Positions 1 through 6,482 of a stretch of 11,722 nt of DNA are shown here, piece by piece; positions within the stretch are counted from its first letter, which is position 1, and each line of letters begins with the position of its first letter. The position numbers were made by a program, and so were the translations under genes. The notes under the pieces are model-generated. The model did no database searches. It was not told the DNA's origin and saw only the letters and a program-made list of their open reading frames with translations. The stretch comes from Bacteroidota bacterium (GTDB lineage Bacteria > Bacteroidota > Bacteroidia > Chitinophagales > Chitinophagaceae): assembly GCA_025361325.1 (NCBI GenBank), contig JANYAL010000284.1:1-11722 (forward strand). Reading direction: 5' to 3'.

Positions 1-234
1 AAAAGTCATATCCTCACTGCACAAATTTAATTTATATAGGGATAATACTATTTATAATAAAAAAAGGGTTGCAAGCCGGGACCAGGATGGCATGCAGGGA
101 ATATATCTGTGGCAAAATGCTTAAGTTAGCAAATAGTTATAAGGATGTGCCGATGGTAATAATCTTTTAACCCCACAGTAATAATTACTCCATATCCAGA
201 TTATACTTTAGTACCAAACAAATAAAATATTATT

Positions 235-594
235 ATGACAACACATGACATCGCACACAGCTTACACGAGTTGTGCAATCAAGGACATTTTGACGCTGCA
301 CAAAAAGAATTGTTTGCAGCTGATGCTACCAGTACCGAAATGGATATGATTACCGGTAACCTGGTGACTACTACAGGAGTTGAAGCCATTGAATCAAAGG
401 GCAAACAATTTCAAAGCATGATCGACGAAATGCACAGCGGACATGCCGGCGAGCCCAAAGTATTCGGCAATCACATTTTTATGGACCTGCACATCGATGC
501 CACCATGAAGGAAAGAGGCCGGGTTCAGATGGATGAGATGTGTCATTATGAGGTAAAGGACGGAAAGATCATCAGCGAGCAGTTCTATTTTTGA
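235..594 (+). CDS. SnoaL-like / NTF2-fold small protein
   Basis: A 119-residue soluble protein without signal peptide or membrane segment. Its pattern is that of the SnoaL-like NTF2 fold: an N-terminal helical part with a short stretch like 'LHELCNQGHFDAAQKELFAAD' shortened here to its first half, then a central Gly/Thr-rich turn near residues 41-52, a helix rich in Lys/Gln/Met, and a C-terminal beta-sheet finishing with a 'YEVKDGKIISEQFYF' strand pair, which is the usual end of SnoaL-like proteins (a strand, a 'DGKI' turn, a strand). Members of this fold bind small hydrophobic ligands or act as isomerases or cyclases, but no catalytic set can be named here. The ATG is preceded by an A/T-rich leader, common in Bacteroidota, and the gene stands alone with its own downstream hairpin. 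The substrate is unknown; its proximity to the phosphonate cluster may be accidental because the two are convergent. Confidence 0.8.
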   Translation: MTTHDIAHSLHELCNQGHFDAAQKELFAADATSTEMDMITGNLVTTTGVEAIESKGKQFQSMIDEMHSGHAGEPKVFGNHIFMDLHIDATMKERGRVQMDEMCHYEVKDGKIISEQFYF

Positions 595-603
595 TCGCGG
601 GTT

Positions 604-660
604 ATGCATATAAGCAGGCTGGAAGGATATTCGACTGCTTATATGCATTCCTTTTATTTT
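604..660 (+). terminator. Rho-independent terminator of the SnoaL-like gene
   Basis: A perfect 14-bp inverted repeat (604-617 with 635-648, arm ATGCATATAAGCAG) encloses a 17-nt loop and is followed by a T-rich tract at 649-660. It begins 9 nt after the stop codon of the SnoaL-like gene. On the minus strand the hairpin is followed by AACCCGCGATC rather than a T-run, so it probably serves mainly the plus-strand gene, although it also lies downstream of the convergent phosphonate operon. Confidence 0.8.
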
Positions 661-732
661 AACACTATGCTAACCAGGTGCATGGACTCCAGCAGTTAGG
701 AACATTATTTCCAAAATATGCTTTTCAATATT

Positions 733-1860
733 TCATAACCCCTCCACCACTTCTTCCATGTATCCAAAGGACATGGTCATTCCTGTGCCACCCAGTCCGT
801 TCACAATATGCACGCCCTGTTCCGGCGAATAATACAGTTCGGTGTCTCCATTGGTAAGTTTGGGATAGATGCCGTTCCAGGTTTCTGCTATATGCCATTC
901 GGGAAACCGGGCGATCTTCTTCAGATAGGCCAGTATAAGAGTATTGATCGCTTCCCGGTCGAAAGGATCATGCGTTAAACCGTATTCATGGGAATCACCT
1001 ATGGTGATCTGTCCGCTTTCATTCTGGCAGGCCATCACATGTATCCCATTGTCCGTATATGCCTTCCATTCATCCGTATACCTTTTCTTCAGTTTGTCCA
1101 GCGAAGCGGCTGCATTGAAACTGTTATAGTGTATCAGGGATAATCCACCGCAAAGTGCTGTTCCCATTCTCCAGTTATCCGGCTGGGGTGCAGTACGCAT
1201 CATCTGTAATTTGCATTTGGTAAGGGAGAAACGAGCAAACTCTTCAGGGTACAAGGTCTCAAAATCGGTGCCGCTGCAAATAAAGACCTGGTCTGCGTCA
1301 TAGGACTCATGGGTTCCGATGTATACACAGCGATCTGAGATATAGCTAACACATTTATTCCATAAGAATTCAACACCATATTTCGAGGTAAGATAACCAG
1401 GCAGGGTTTCTATAGCCTGAAGCGCGTTTATGATCATCTCATCCCTGCTGTATAATCCCCCGATAAGTCCTTTGGGTTCTGCAGCAGGACAAATGTGTGC
1501 TATTTCAGGAATGGTTAATAATGCAACCGGCCGATCGCGATGAAATGATTCATAGAGTTCTTTTATCACTTCCCATTCATCCTCTTCATGTGCCACATGA
1601 AGACTACCCACTTCCCCATACCAAAGATTAGCTTCATCGCAGATACCCTTCCAAATTCTTTTACTGCGCAATGCCCTTTCATACAAATGACCTGCAGGCT
1701 GACCCACAGGCCATATCATGCCGAAATTCCGTATGGATGCACCTATTGCCCTTCCATTGCGTTCTAGGACCTTAACGTTAAATCCCCGGATGGCGAGGGC
1801 TCTGGCCATAGCCAGACCGCTAATTCCTGCGCCTATAACGATGGCTGTACGTTTTTCCAT
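733..1860 (-). CDS. FAD-dependent oxidoreductase of phosphonate clusters (TIGR03364-like)
   Basis: A 375-residue DAO-family flavoenzyme. The N-terminal Rossmann motif is GAGISG at residues 10-15, with the ribose-binding acidic residue E33 at the end of the second strand (KVLERN). A family-like 'RNFGMIWPVGQP' block follows near residue 44. Near the C-terminus is 'NGLGGTGMTMSFGY', the second FAD-contacting segment of D-amino acid oxidase-like enzymes. It resembles the FAD oxidoreductases (TIGR03364) that recur beside phosphonatase-like hydrolases. Related flavoenzymes from such clusters oxidise 2-aminoethylphosphonate or its N-methyl form to phosphonoacetaldehyde, so the likely reaction is oxidative removal of the amine with O2 and H2O2 release; the exact substrate is inferred. 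It is the last gene of the operon. Its ATG lies 28 bases inside the end of the transporter gene, suggesting translational coupling. No signal peptide, so cytoplasmic. Confidence 0.85.
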   Translation of the reverse strand: MEKRTAIVIGAGISGLAMARALAIRGFNVKVLERNGRAIGASIRNFGMIWPVGQPAGHLYERALRSKRIWKGICDEANLWYGEVGSLHVAHEEDEWEVIKELYESFHRDRPVALLTIPEIAHICPAAEPKGLIGGLYSRDEMIINALQAIETLPGYLTSKYGVEFLWNKCVSYISDRCVYIGTHESYDADQVFICSGTDFETLYPEEFARFSLTKCKLQMMRTAPQPDNWRMGTALCGGLSLIHYNSFNAAASLDKLKKRYTDEWKAYTDNGIHVMACQNESGQITIGDSHEYGLTHDPFDREAINTLILAYLKKIARFPEWHIAETWNGIYPKLTNGDTELYYSPEQGVHIVNGLGGTGMTMSFGYMEEVVEGL

Positions 1861-3118
1861 GGTATGATCGCCTTTTTGTATTTAAAGAAGAACCAGATTG
1901 CTGAGAAAAGCGTACCAGCCATTCCGATCAAAGAAAGGATCAGAACACTTTGAGAATAGAAACTAACCCAATGCAGTTTTATTCTGAATATTTCCTTTCC
2001 GAAAAGTACGGTTATACTTCCCAGGTAACCAAATGAATCAGCGAGATACATCAGGAATCCGACATTTCCTTTGAGTCCGAATGCCGCGATCATACGTTCG
2101 AACAACAAGCAGTTGAATGGTATATAGCCGAGGTAAAGTCCTAAGCCCACCATCAACATCCAGTTTATGGGATGAAGGCTATGCATCGTAAACAGATAGG
2201 TAGAAACGCCAGTGATCAGGAACCCGGTGAGTATCAGGATATGCGCGGTGAGAAAAGTGGCAAAATTATTCTTGATGAATACAAGTGAAGCTATAATGAC
2301 CAGTACAATCAGTGTGATGGGTACCTCCGTCTGTGTAAATATGGATGCCTGGTTTGCAAAACCCAGTTCATTCCAGAGATCAGCTGCAAAGTTATCGCGT
2401 ATATCCCTGAATATAGTAAGAGGGTATAAATGATGATAAGTACGACAAGACCAGGCAAAAAATTTAAAACCAATTGTTTACGTTTTTCTTTAGTCATGGG
2501 TACCCGTTCGTTCCGGGAGAGGATATCTGCCGAAGAGGGCAGGGGTATTTTTTCGAGGAAGAAGACACATATCATCAATGGAATGATAAAGATAAGTCCT
2601 GTAATGAAGGGCCCCCAGAATTCAGTCACTTCCCAGTTGATCACAAGGTATTTTGACACTGACTTTACCACACCGGAGGAAAAGATAAAACTAACGGCCA
2701 GCACCGCCCCAATGAAATCGGTCGTTCGCCGCCCTTCGATATAAGAAAATATGATGCCCCATATCATTCCTAGGGGAAAACCGTTGATGAATAGGAACAA
2801 AATATTATAGGGTGCCGGCACAATGGCAAAGAAGAACAAAGACAACCATGCGATCATCATGAGCAGTACGATAACCTTCCAGCGTTCGAAACGTTTCAAT
2901 TCTCCTATGAATTTTATACCATAGAACTTACTAAGGGTATACCCCAGCACCTGGCTGATGACCAGGCATACTTTATAGTTGATGCCCAGGAAGGTCATTC
3001 CGTCAAAAGTGCCAACAGTAAAAGGTTTTCGAAATGCATATACCATGGCATAGGTGAGAAAGACCACGATGGCAGCATAAACTGCTACCCCGAATCGGTT
3101 ATTCGGCTTTATAAACAT
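1833..3118 (-). pseudogene. Frameshifted 12-TM MFS transporter (DUF5690-like), candidate phosphonate importer
   Basis: Two open frames together make one transporter. The 5' frame begins at ATG 3118, just 10 nt after the hydrolase stop. It carries about seven membrane helices and an early 'YAFRKPF' motif, like the Y-x-x-R-K-x-F signature of organophosphate:phosphate antiporters such as GlpT and UhpT and typical of DUF5690 proteins. Around 2405-2430 the frame is lost: the first frame reads a nonsense tail to a stop at 2309. The -1 frame continues without a stop as LTIFRDIRDNFAADLWNEL and then five more membrane helices to the stop at 1833. Adding one base near 2422 restores a protein of about 428 residues with 12 helices, the normal size. 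The defect is either a real null mutation or a sequencing/assembly error; no slippery heptamer with a downstream structure was seen. A TTG start at 3139 is possible but less likely. Position between catabolic genes suggests aminophosphonate uptake at the inner membrane. Confidence 0.85.
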
Positions 3119-3128
3119 GCTTTCAGGA

Positions 3129-3839
3129 TTATTTGGCAAAGGAGGCTGAATTTAAAATGAACAGCAATTCTGACAGGTCATCAATGACCGCATCCGGGTA
3201 GTAGCTTTCCAATTGGCTGTTGGTATATACTCCTGTACTAACCCCTACTACCAGACCACAACCAGCCATCCTTCCTTCCAGTGTATCCACTTCTGTGTCG
3301 CCAATTTTGGCGACAGTGGAAGTATCCAGGACACCCAGTTTATGCATGATGGCCTGAATCATATCGGGAGCAGGCCTGCCTTTTTCCACTTCATCAGAGG
3401 AGATAACATGATCCACCAGTCCTGCCTCCCGCCAATTCAATCGCTCCATAATGATATTGGTGATGCTTTTCGGGAATCCCGTATTCAGTGCTACTTTAGC
3501 ACCTTCCTTATGCAAATGTGAAAATACTATTTCTGCGTAGGCCAGAGGTTCCAGGTGAGGGTCATTTTGATATAAGCTAGCCATCCTTTCCAGGAACAGG
3601 TCATGGATGCTTTTTACTAGGCCATTATTTGCGTTTATTTCCCCTGGGTAGCATCTTTCCAGCAACATGCGAATGGCCAACTGCTTATTGTATCCCCTGA
3701 CACGGTTCACTTCTTTCAGCTCTACGGTATAGCCGAACTTTTTCAGAGCAAACAAAAAGGATTGGGTAATATTTCCATTGTCCTTTACCGTTGTACCGGA
3801 AATGTCAAATACCGCCAACTGGAAATGGGAACCATCCAT
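3129..3839 (-). CDS. Phosphonatase-like HAD hydrolase (PhnX-like, TIGR03351-like)
   Basis: A 236-residue HAD-superfamily enzyme closest in pattern to phosphonoacetaldehyde hydrolase. With the ATG at 3839, the nucleophile is D12 in DISGTT, matching PhnX D12 in DWAGTT; the usual second Asp is replaced by Ser14 (Ala in PhnX). In the cap, RGYNK places K52 where PhnX has its Schiff-base lysine (MGLLK, K53). The loop NTG at 119-121 is motif II. R155 in 'KGRPAPDM' replaces the usual HAD lysine, as in PhnX (R160). D181 and D185 in GDTEVD are the Mg2+ ligands. Predicted reaction: hydrolysis of phosphonoacetaldehyde, or a close relative, to phosphate and an aldehyde, in the cytoplasm. The open frame extends to a TTG at 3866 inside the upstream gene, but ATG 3839 gives the family-typical N-terminus, 10 nt after the PhnZ-like stop. 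The exact substrate is inferred. Confidence 0.85.
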   Translation of the reverse strand: MDGSHFQLAVFDISGTTVKDNGNITQSFLFALKKFGYTVELKEVNRVRGYNKQLAIRMLLERCYPGEINANNGLVKSIHDLFLERMASLYQNDPHLEPLAYAEIVFSHLHKEGAKVALNTGFPKSITNIIMERLNWREAGLVDHVISSDEVEKGRPAPDMIQAIMHKLGVLDTSTVAKIGDTEVDTLEGRMAGCGLVVGVSTGVYTNSQLESYYPDAVIDDLSELLFILNSASFAK

Positions 3840-3849
3840 AACATAAGTT

Positions 3850-4446
3850 TTAGAAGTTAACAGCAACAGCTACCTGGCTTTCCAGGTGTTTGACCAGCAA
3901 CTGATGAAAATAGTCGAGCGACAATTCGAGAGGTCTGTGCATTTCCTTTGCCAATTCGTCCCAGCGCCGCATTTCAATAAAATCCTCAAAATAAGGGTCG
4001 TGTTCAAACAGAATGGCCTCATCGGGATTCATCACTCCACCCTGGTATTCCAGCGTCTTTTTACTGGCATCCGAGAGTTCTTCAAAATATTGGGGATATT
4101 TAAAGGTAAGGTAACGTTTGGCGGAAACATGGTTCTCCACGAGTTGCACTATATGTTCCGAGAAACCGCGTTTACGAAGAAATTGAGCCCCTATTTTTTC
4201 ATGGTTCATCACACCGGAATCTCCCATAGTGGATACTGTATAAGCGGCAGAACAGATATGACCTATATCGTGCAGGAATGCCGCCAATATCATCTCCTCG
4301 GGAAAACCTCCTTGCCTGGCCAGGTTAGCCGCCTGTACCATATGGTCAAGCTGTGTAACTTTTTCTCCTGAATATTCATTGCTGCCATATTTTTTATAAA
4401 GGCTGATGATATCATCGGCAATGGATTGTATTTTAGCTGAAGCCAT
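3850..4446 (-). CDS. phnZ: PhnZ-like HD-domain mixed-valent di-iron oxygenase
   Basis: A 198-residue HD-domain protein resembling PhnZ (TIGR03276-like, phosphonate-operon HDIG protein). Metal ligands visible are H35, H59-D60 (LHDIGH), H82 (NHEKIGA), H106 (ENHVSAKRYL) and D163 (RRWDE). These are in the same order and nearly the same spacing as in PhnZ. The pair Y25 and E28 in 'EYSGEKVTQLDH' matches the Tyr24/Glu27 switch that guards the iron site in PhnZ, which ordinary phosphohydrolase HD proteins lack. The conserved 'LSDASKKTLEYQGGVM' block (residues 124-139) is also PhnZ-like. PhnZ uses two irons and O2 to cleave (R)-1-hydroxy-2-aminoethylphosphonate to glycine and phosphate. The partner dioxygenase PhnY that makes this substrate is not in the window. 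First gene of the tight four-gene block; ATG start at 4446. The symbol is given for homology; the substrate is not proven. Confidence 0.85.
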   Translation of the reverse strand: MASAKIQSIADDIISLYKKYGSNEYSGEKVTQLDHMVQAANLARQGGFPEEMILAAFLHDIGHICSAAYTVSTMGDSGVMNHEKIGAQFLRKRGFSEHIVQLVENHVSAKRYLTFKYPQYFEELSDASKKTLEYQGGVMNPDEAILFEHDPYFEDFIEMRRWDELAKEMHRPLELSLDYFHQLLVKHLESQVAVAVNF

Positions 4447-4552
4447 AAATGATTGATATTGTTCAGTTATTTATTAATGCTGATTTCAAAATAAAAGAAA
4501 GTCATCCTTTCCATTTCGGTGATACTTCCTTGTTACCGGCAATCAAAAGTTA

Positions 4553-4560
4553 CAAAACTA
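4553..4560 (-). promoter_or_regulatory. Possible -7 promoter element for the phnZ-like block
   Basis: The minus strand reads TAGTTTTG, a full match to the Bacteroidota -7 consensus TAnnTTTG, in the 149-nt gap between the PhnO-like stop and the PhnZ-like start, about 106 nt upstream of that ATG. A TTG-type -33 box at the normal distance was not found (the nearest TTG is only about 10 nt upstream), so this is weak. A 6-bp inverted repeat GTTACA/TGTAAC (4549-4554, 4566-4571) brackets it. This could be an operator, a feeble terminator of phnO (TTTT follows on the minus strand), or chance. Confidence 0.25.
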
Positions 4561-4595
4561 TATTATGTAACAATGAAGTAATGATTATGCTTGTT

Positions 4596-5045
4596 TTAAA
4601 TGATCTTCGTGAACTTTGTATGTGTAAGAGTGAACCCGCATTTAAAATAGAATTCCGCTATGCCTTTTCGGATATTATTCGCTGTCACCTCCAGCGAAAG
4701 GCAATCCCTCTTCTCCAGTTCCCGGTGAAGTGAATGCAGCAAATGACTGGCTGCGCCTCTGGAACGGTAATGCCGGTCCACAAAAAGTTCCTGTATCTCA
4801 TACACCATTCCGCCATGATGCAGAAGCAACTGTCCGTGGCAACTGATATAACCGATGATTGCATTCCCACTATCCAAAGCCACCAGGTAGATGGTATTGT
4901 CAGCACAGATATTCTTCCTGTAGGTAATAAGAAATTGATCGAAGTCAAAAGACCTGTTCTCCAGTTCACATACAAACCTGTAAATGGTCAATCCATCACC
5001 GGGCCTGGCGTGCCGTGTTGTGATCTGCTGCTCTTTTTGCTGCAT
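4596..5045 (-). CDS. phnO: PhnO-like aminoalkylphosphonate N-acetyltransferase (GNAT)
   Basis: A 149-residue GNAT acetyltransferase that follows E. coli PhnO (144 residues) along its length. 'FVCELENRSFD' at 24-34 parallels PhnO ICELKQAEFD, 'EIQELFV' at 83-89 parallels EIQELVV, and the end 'HTKFTKII' parallels HFRFTKAL. The acetyl-CoA pyrophosphate loop is RSRGAA at 94-99 (R-x-x-G-x-A). PhnO acetylates the amino group of aminoalkylphosphonates from acetyl-CoA, for utilisation or detoxification. The open frame runs up to a TTG at 5090, but ATG 5045 yields the family-length protein. It is the first gene of the minus-strand phosphonate cluster, 149 nt ahead of the PhnZ-like gene, so it may be co-transcribed or separately expressed. 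It diverges from the small exported-protein gene at 5212; I found no convincing promoter in that 166-nt divergent region. Confidence 0.82.
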   Translation of the reverse strand: MQQKEQQITTRHARPGDGLTIYRFVCELENRSFDFDQFLITYRKNICADNTIYLVALDSGNAIIGYISCHGQLLLHHGGMVYEIQELFVDRHYRSRGAASHLLHSLHRELEKRDCLSLEVTANNIRKGIAEFYFKCGFTLTHTKFTKII

Positions 5046-5211
5046 ACGGGATCTTTGATATCTCACTCCATACCTGAATGTGATGGCCAAAGTGAAATGG
5101 TATCACTAGATATGCAATGTTTTGATTATAAAGGTTAACAAATCATCAAATTAAGTATCTAACCAAAGTCTTGTTAATTATTCTTTTATTTTGAAAAATA
5201 TTCCACCTGTT

Positions 5212-5580
5212 ATGAGAAAGATCCTGTTTGTACTTTTCGCTATCTTGAGTTACTTCCTATGCTTTTCGCAGCAAGACAGTCTTCAAAAAAAGCGTCCCAA
5301 GCTTGTACTTTTTGAAAAAGTAGCCATCATCGGAATGGATTTTCACAGCAGAGTATGGCTTGGGTTCGGAGGGCCTCAATTATTATTCAAAATCAACCAG
5401 GACCTTAAGATTGGCCCAGCCTATTACCCTACCCTTTGGTGGGATTATGCCACCGGAGAATGGGATACCAAACTGGGGGTAGGCGTCCGGGCAGATATTA
5501 AACGAGTGGTCATAGGTTTCAATGCTTTCAGGGTCAGGGAAACCTGGGTAGGTTCTATCGGTTGTGGTTACAAATTTTAA
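5212..5580 (+). CDS. Small exported protein of unknown function
   Basis: A 122-residue protein whose family I do not recognise. From the ATG at 5212 it begins with a clear Sec signal peptide (MRKILFVLFAILSYFLCFSQ, cleavage probably after the Ser or Gln near residue 20). The mature part of about 100 residues is rich in aromatics and glycine, alternates in strand-like fashion (FGGPQLLFKI, GPAYYPTLWWDY, KLGVGVRADI, VVIGFNAF) and ends in Phe, as outer-membrane beta-barrel strands often do. It could be a very small barrel or a periplasmic beta protein. The Cys at 17 is not in a convincing lipobox. A TTG at 5191 in frame is a less likely start. It diverges from phnO and converges on the phosphatase gene with only 8 nt between stops. 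Confidence 0.65.
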   Translation: MRKILFVLFAILSYFLCFSQQDSLQKKRPKLVLFEKVAIIGMDFHSRVWLGFGGPQLLFKINQDLKIGPAYYPTLWWDYATGEWDTKLGVGVRADIKRVVIGFNAFRVRETWVGSIGCGYKF

Positions 5581-5588
5581 CTCCATTT

Positions 5589-6413
5589 TTAAGCTTCATA
5601 GAGCAGTCTGAGCTTTTTTATCTTCTTTTTATTGAGGCCCATTACTTTTTTCAGGTATCTACTGATGTTCCCGTACCGGGTGCTAATTGTTTGCATAGTG
5701 GCCTGCAGATAAGAGGCTTTTACACCCATCACATCATTGACCACTTGTTCAGGTATCTTCAGGCTCTCCACCATCATCTTTACCCGCGATGCATTACCTG
5801 CCCTGATGTAATTGTTGCTGGCCAGGTAATCTTGCATGATGAAGGCTGTATCCACATCCAGCGCATACAGGAGCAAAGCAGCAAAAATACCGGTCCTGTC
5901 CTTTCCGGCAGTACAATGAAACAATATAGCACTGTCGCCGGATTCATTTAACAGCTGGTTAAATATAGGTTTGTAACGGTCTTTGAAAGGCTCTATCCCT
6001 GTATAATAGGTAAGCATCAGGCTGTCGCCGCTTTTGGCTTTCTGCATGGCTTTCATGAAAGCAGACATGTCATTGCCCACCTGTTCACTTCCGGCTGGCA
6101 GGGATATGCGTTGAGCTGTTGCAGGAAGGCGGTCGGGTGCTTTACTTACTTCCATTGGTCCCCTGAAATCGAAAACCCTGTTTATGGAAAGTGTATTCAA
6201 CCTGGCAAGATCCTGTTCTGTGAGATTACTAATCTCCGCAGAACGGTATATTTTCCCCCATTTAATATGCTTCCCGTCCTTTGCAGGGTAACCGCCAAGA
6301 TCTCTGAAATTGATGGAACCCTGTAATTTTATTTCCCGGTTAATACTATCTACAGGCTGTGCTAAGGCCATGACAGGTACAAGAAAAAAGACAACTAAAG
6401 AGGGCCTTTTCAT
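5589..6413 (-). CDS. Exported tyrosine/dual-specificity-type protein phosphatase (Y_phosphatase3)
   Basis: A 274-residue cysteine-dependent phosphatase. A Sec signal peptide occupies residues 1-18 (cleavage ALA-Q). Hallmarks of the Y_phosphatase3 family follow in order: NFRDLGGY at 35-42, GKIYRSAE at 53-60, the 'FDFRGPMEV' block near 81-89 (D-x-R-x-x-x-E type), and the catalytic P-loop HCTAGKDRTG at 166-175 with nucleophile C167 and phosphate-binding R173. Family members remove phosphate from phosphotyrosine and, in some bacteria, phosphoinositides. With a signal peptide it should act in the periplasm or at the cell surface, so it may scavenge phosphate from organic phosphates rather than control a kinase. 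The start lies 28 nt beyond the SusCD terminator, so read-through could supply some expression; no separate promoter was recognised. The C-terminus is Lys-rich (residues about 256-268). Confidence 0.88.
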   Translation of the reverse strand: MKRPSLVVFFLVPVMALAQPVDSINREIKLQGSINFRDLGGYPAKDGKHIKWGKIYRSAEISNLTEQDLARLNTLSINRVFDFRGPMEVSKAPDRLPATAQRISLPAGSEQVGNDMSAFMKAMQKAKSGDSLMLTYYTGIEPFKDRYKPIFNQLLNESGDSAILFHCTAGKDRTGIFAALLLYALDVDTAFIMQDYLASNNYIRAGNASRVKMMVESLKIPEQVVNDVMGVKASYLQATMQTISTRYGNISRYLKKVMGLNKKKIKKLRLLYEA

Positions 6414-6431
6414 GAACTAAGATTTTGAAAG

Positions 6432-6468
6432 TAAAACTAAAAAAGGCAGGCATTAGATGCCTGCCTTT
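6432..6468 (-). terminator. Rho-independent terminator of the susCD operon
   Basis: A perfect 12-bp inverted repeat (6442-6453 with 6457-6468, arm AAAGGCAGGCAT) with a 3-nt loop. On the minus strand it runs into TTTTTTAGTTTT (six T, three of them in the stem). It lies 14 nt beyond the SusD-like stop codon and immediately before the phosphatase gene. Stem, short loop and T-run give a canonical intrinsic terminator for the minus strand; the plus-strand exit (TTTCATAATAAAG) is poor in T. Confidence 0.9.
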
Positions 6469-6482
6469 CATAATAAAGAAGG

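Noticed and set aside
1..29. Minus-strand ATG at position 9 with TAAATTTG (29-22) upstream, possibly the start of a gene to the left
   Set aside because: Only three codons are visible and there is no -33 box at the right distance, so it cannot be supported.
2..124. Plus-strand frame open from the left edge to a stop near 122
   Set aside because: About 40 codons in A/T-rich sequence with no motif; looks non-coding.
3886..4371. 161-codon plus-strand open frame opposite the PhnZ-like gene
   Set aside because: Antisense shadow of a gene with all metal ligands conserved; no family resemblance of its own.
5135..5177. 7-bp inverted repeat TTAACAA/TTGTTAA in the divergent region upstream of phnO
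   Set aside because: Long 29-nt spacer in A/T-rich DNA; no recognisable -7/-33 pair for either gene, so not supported as an operator.
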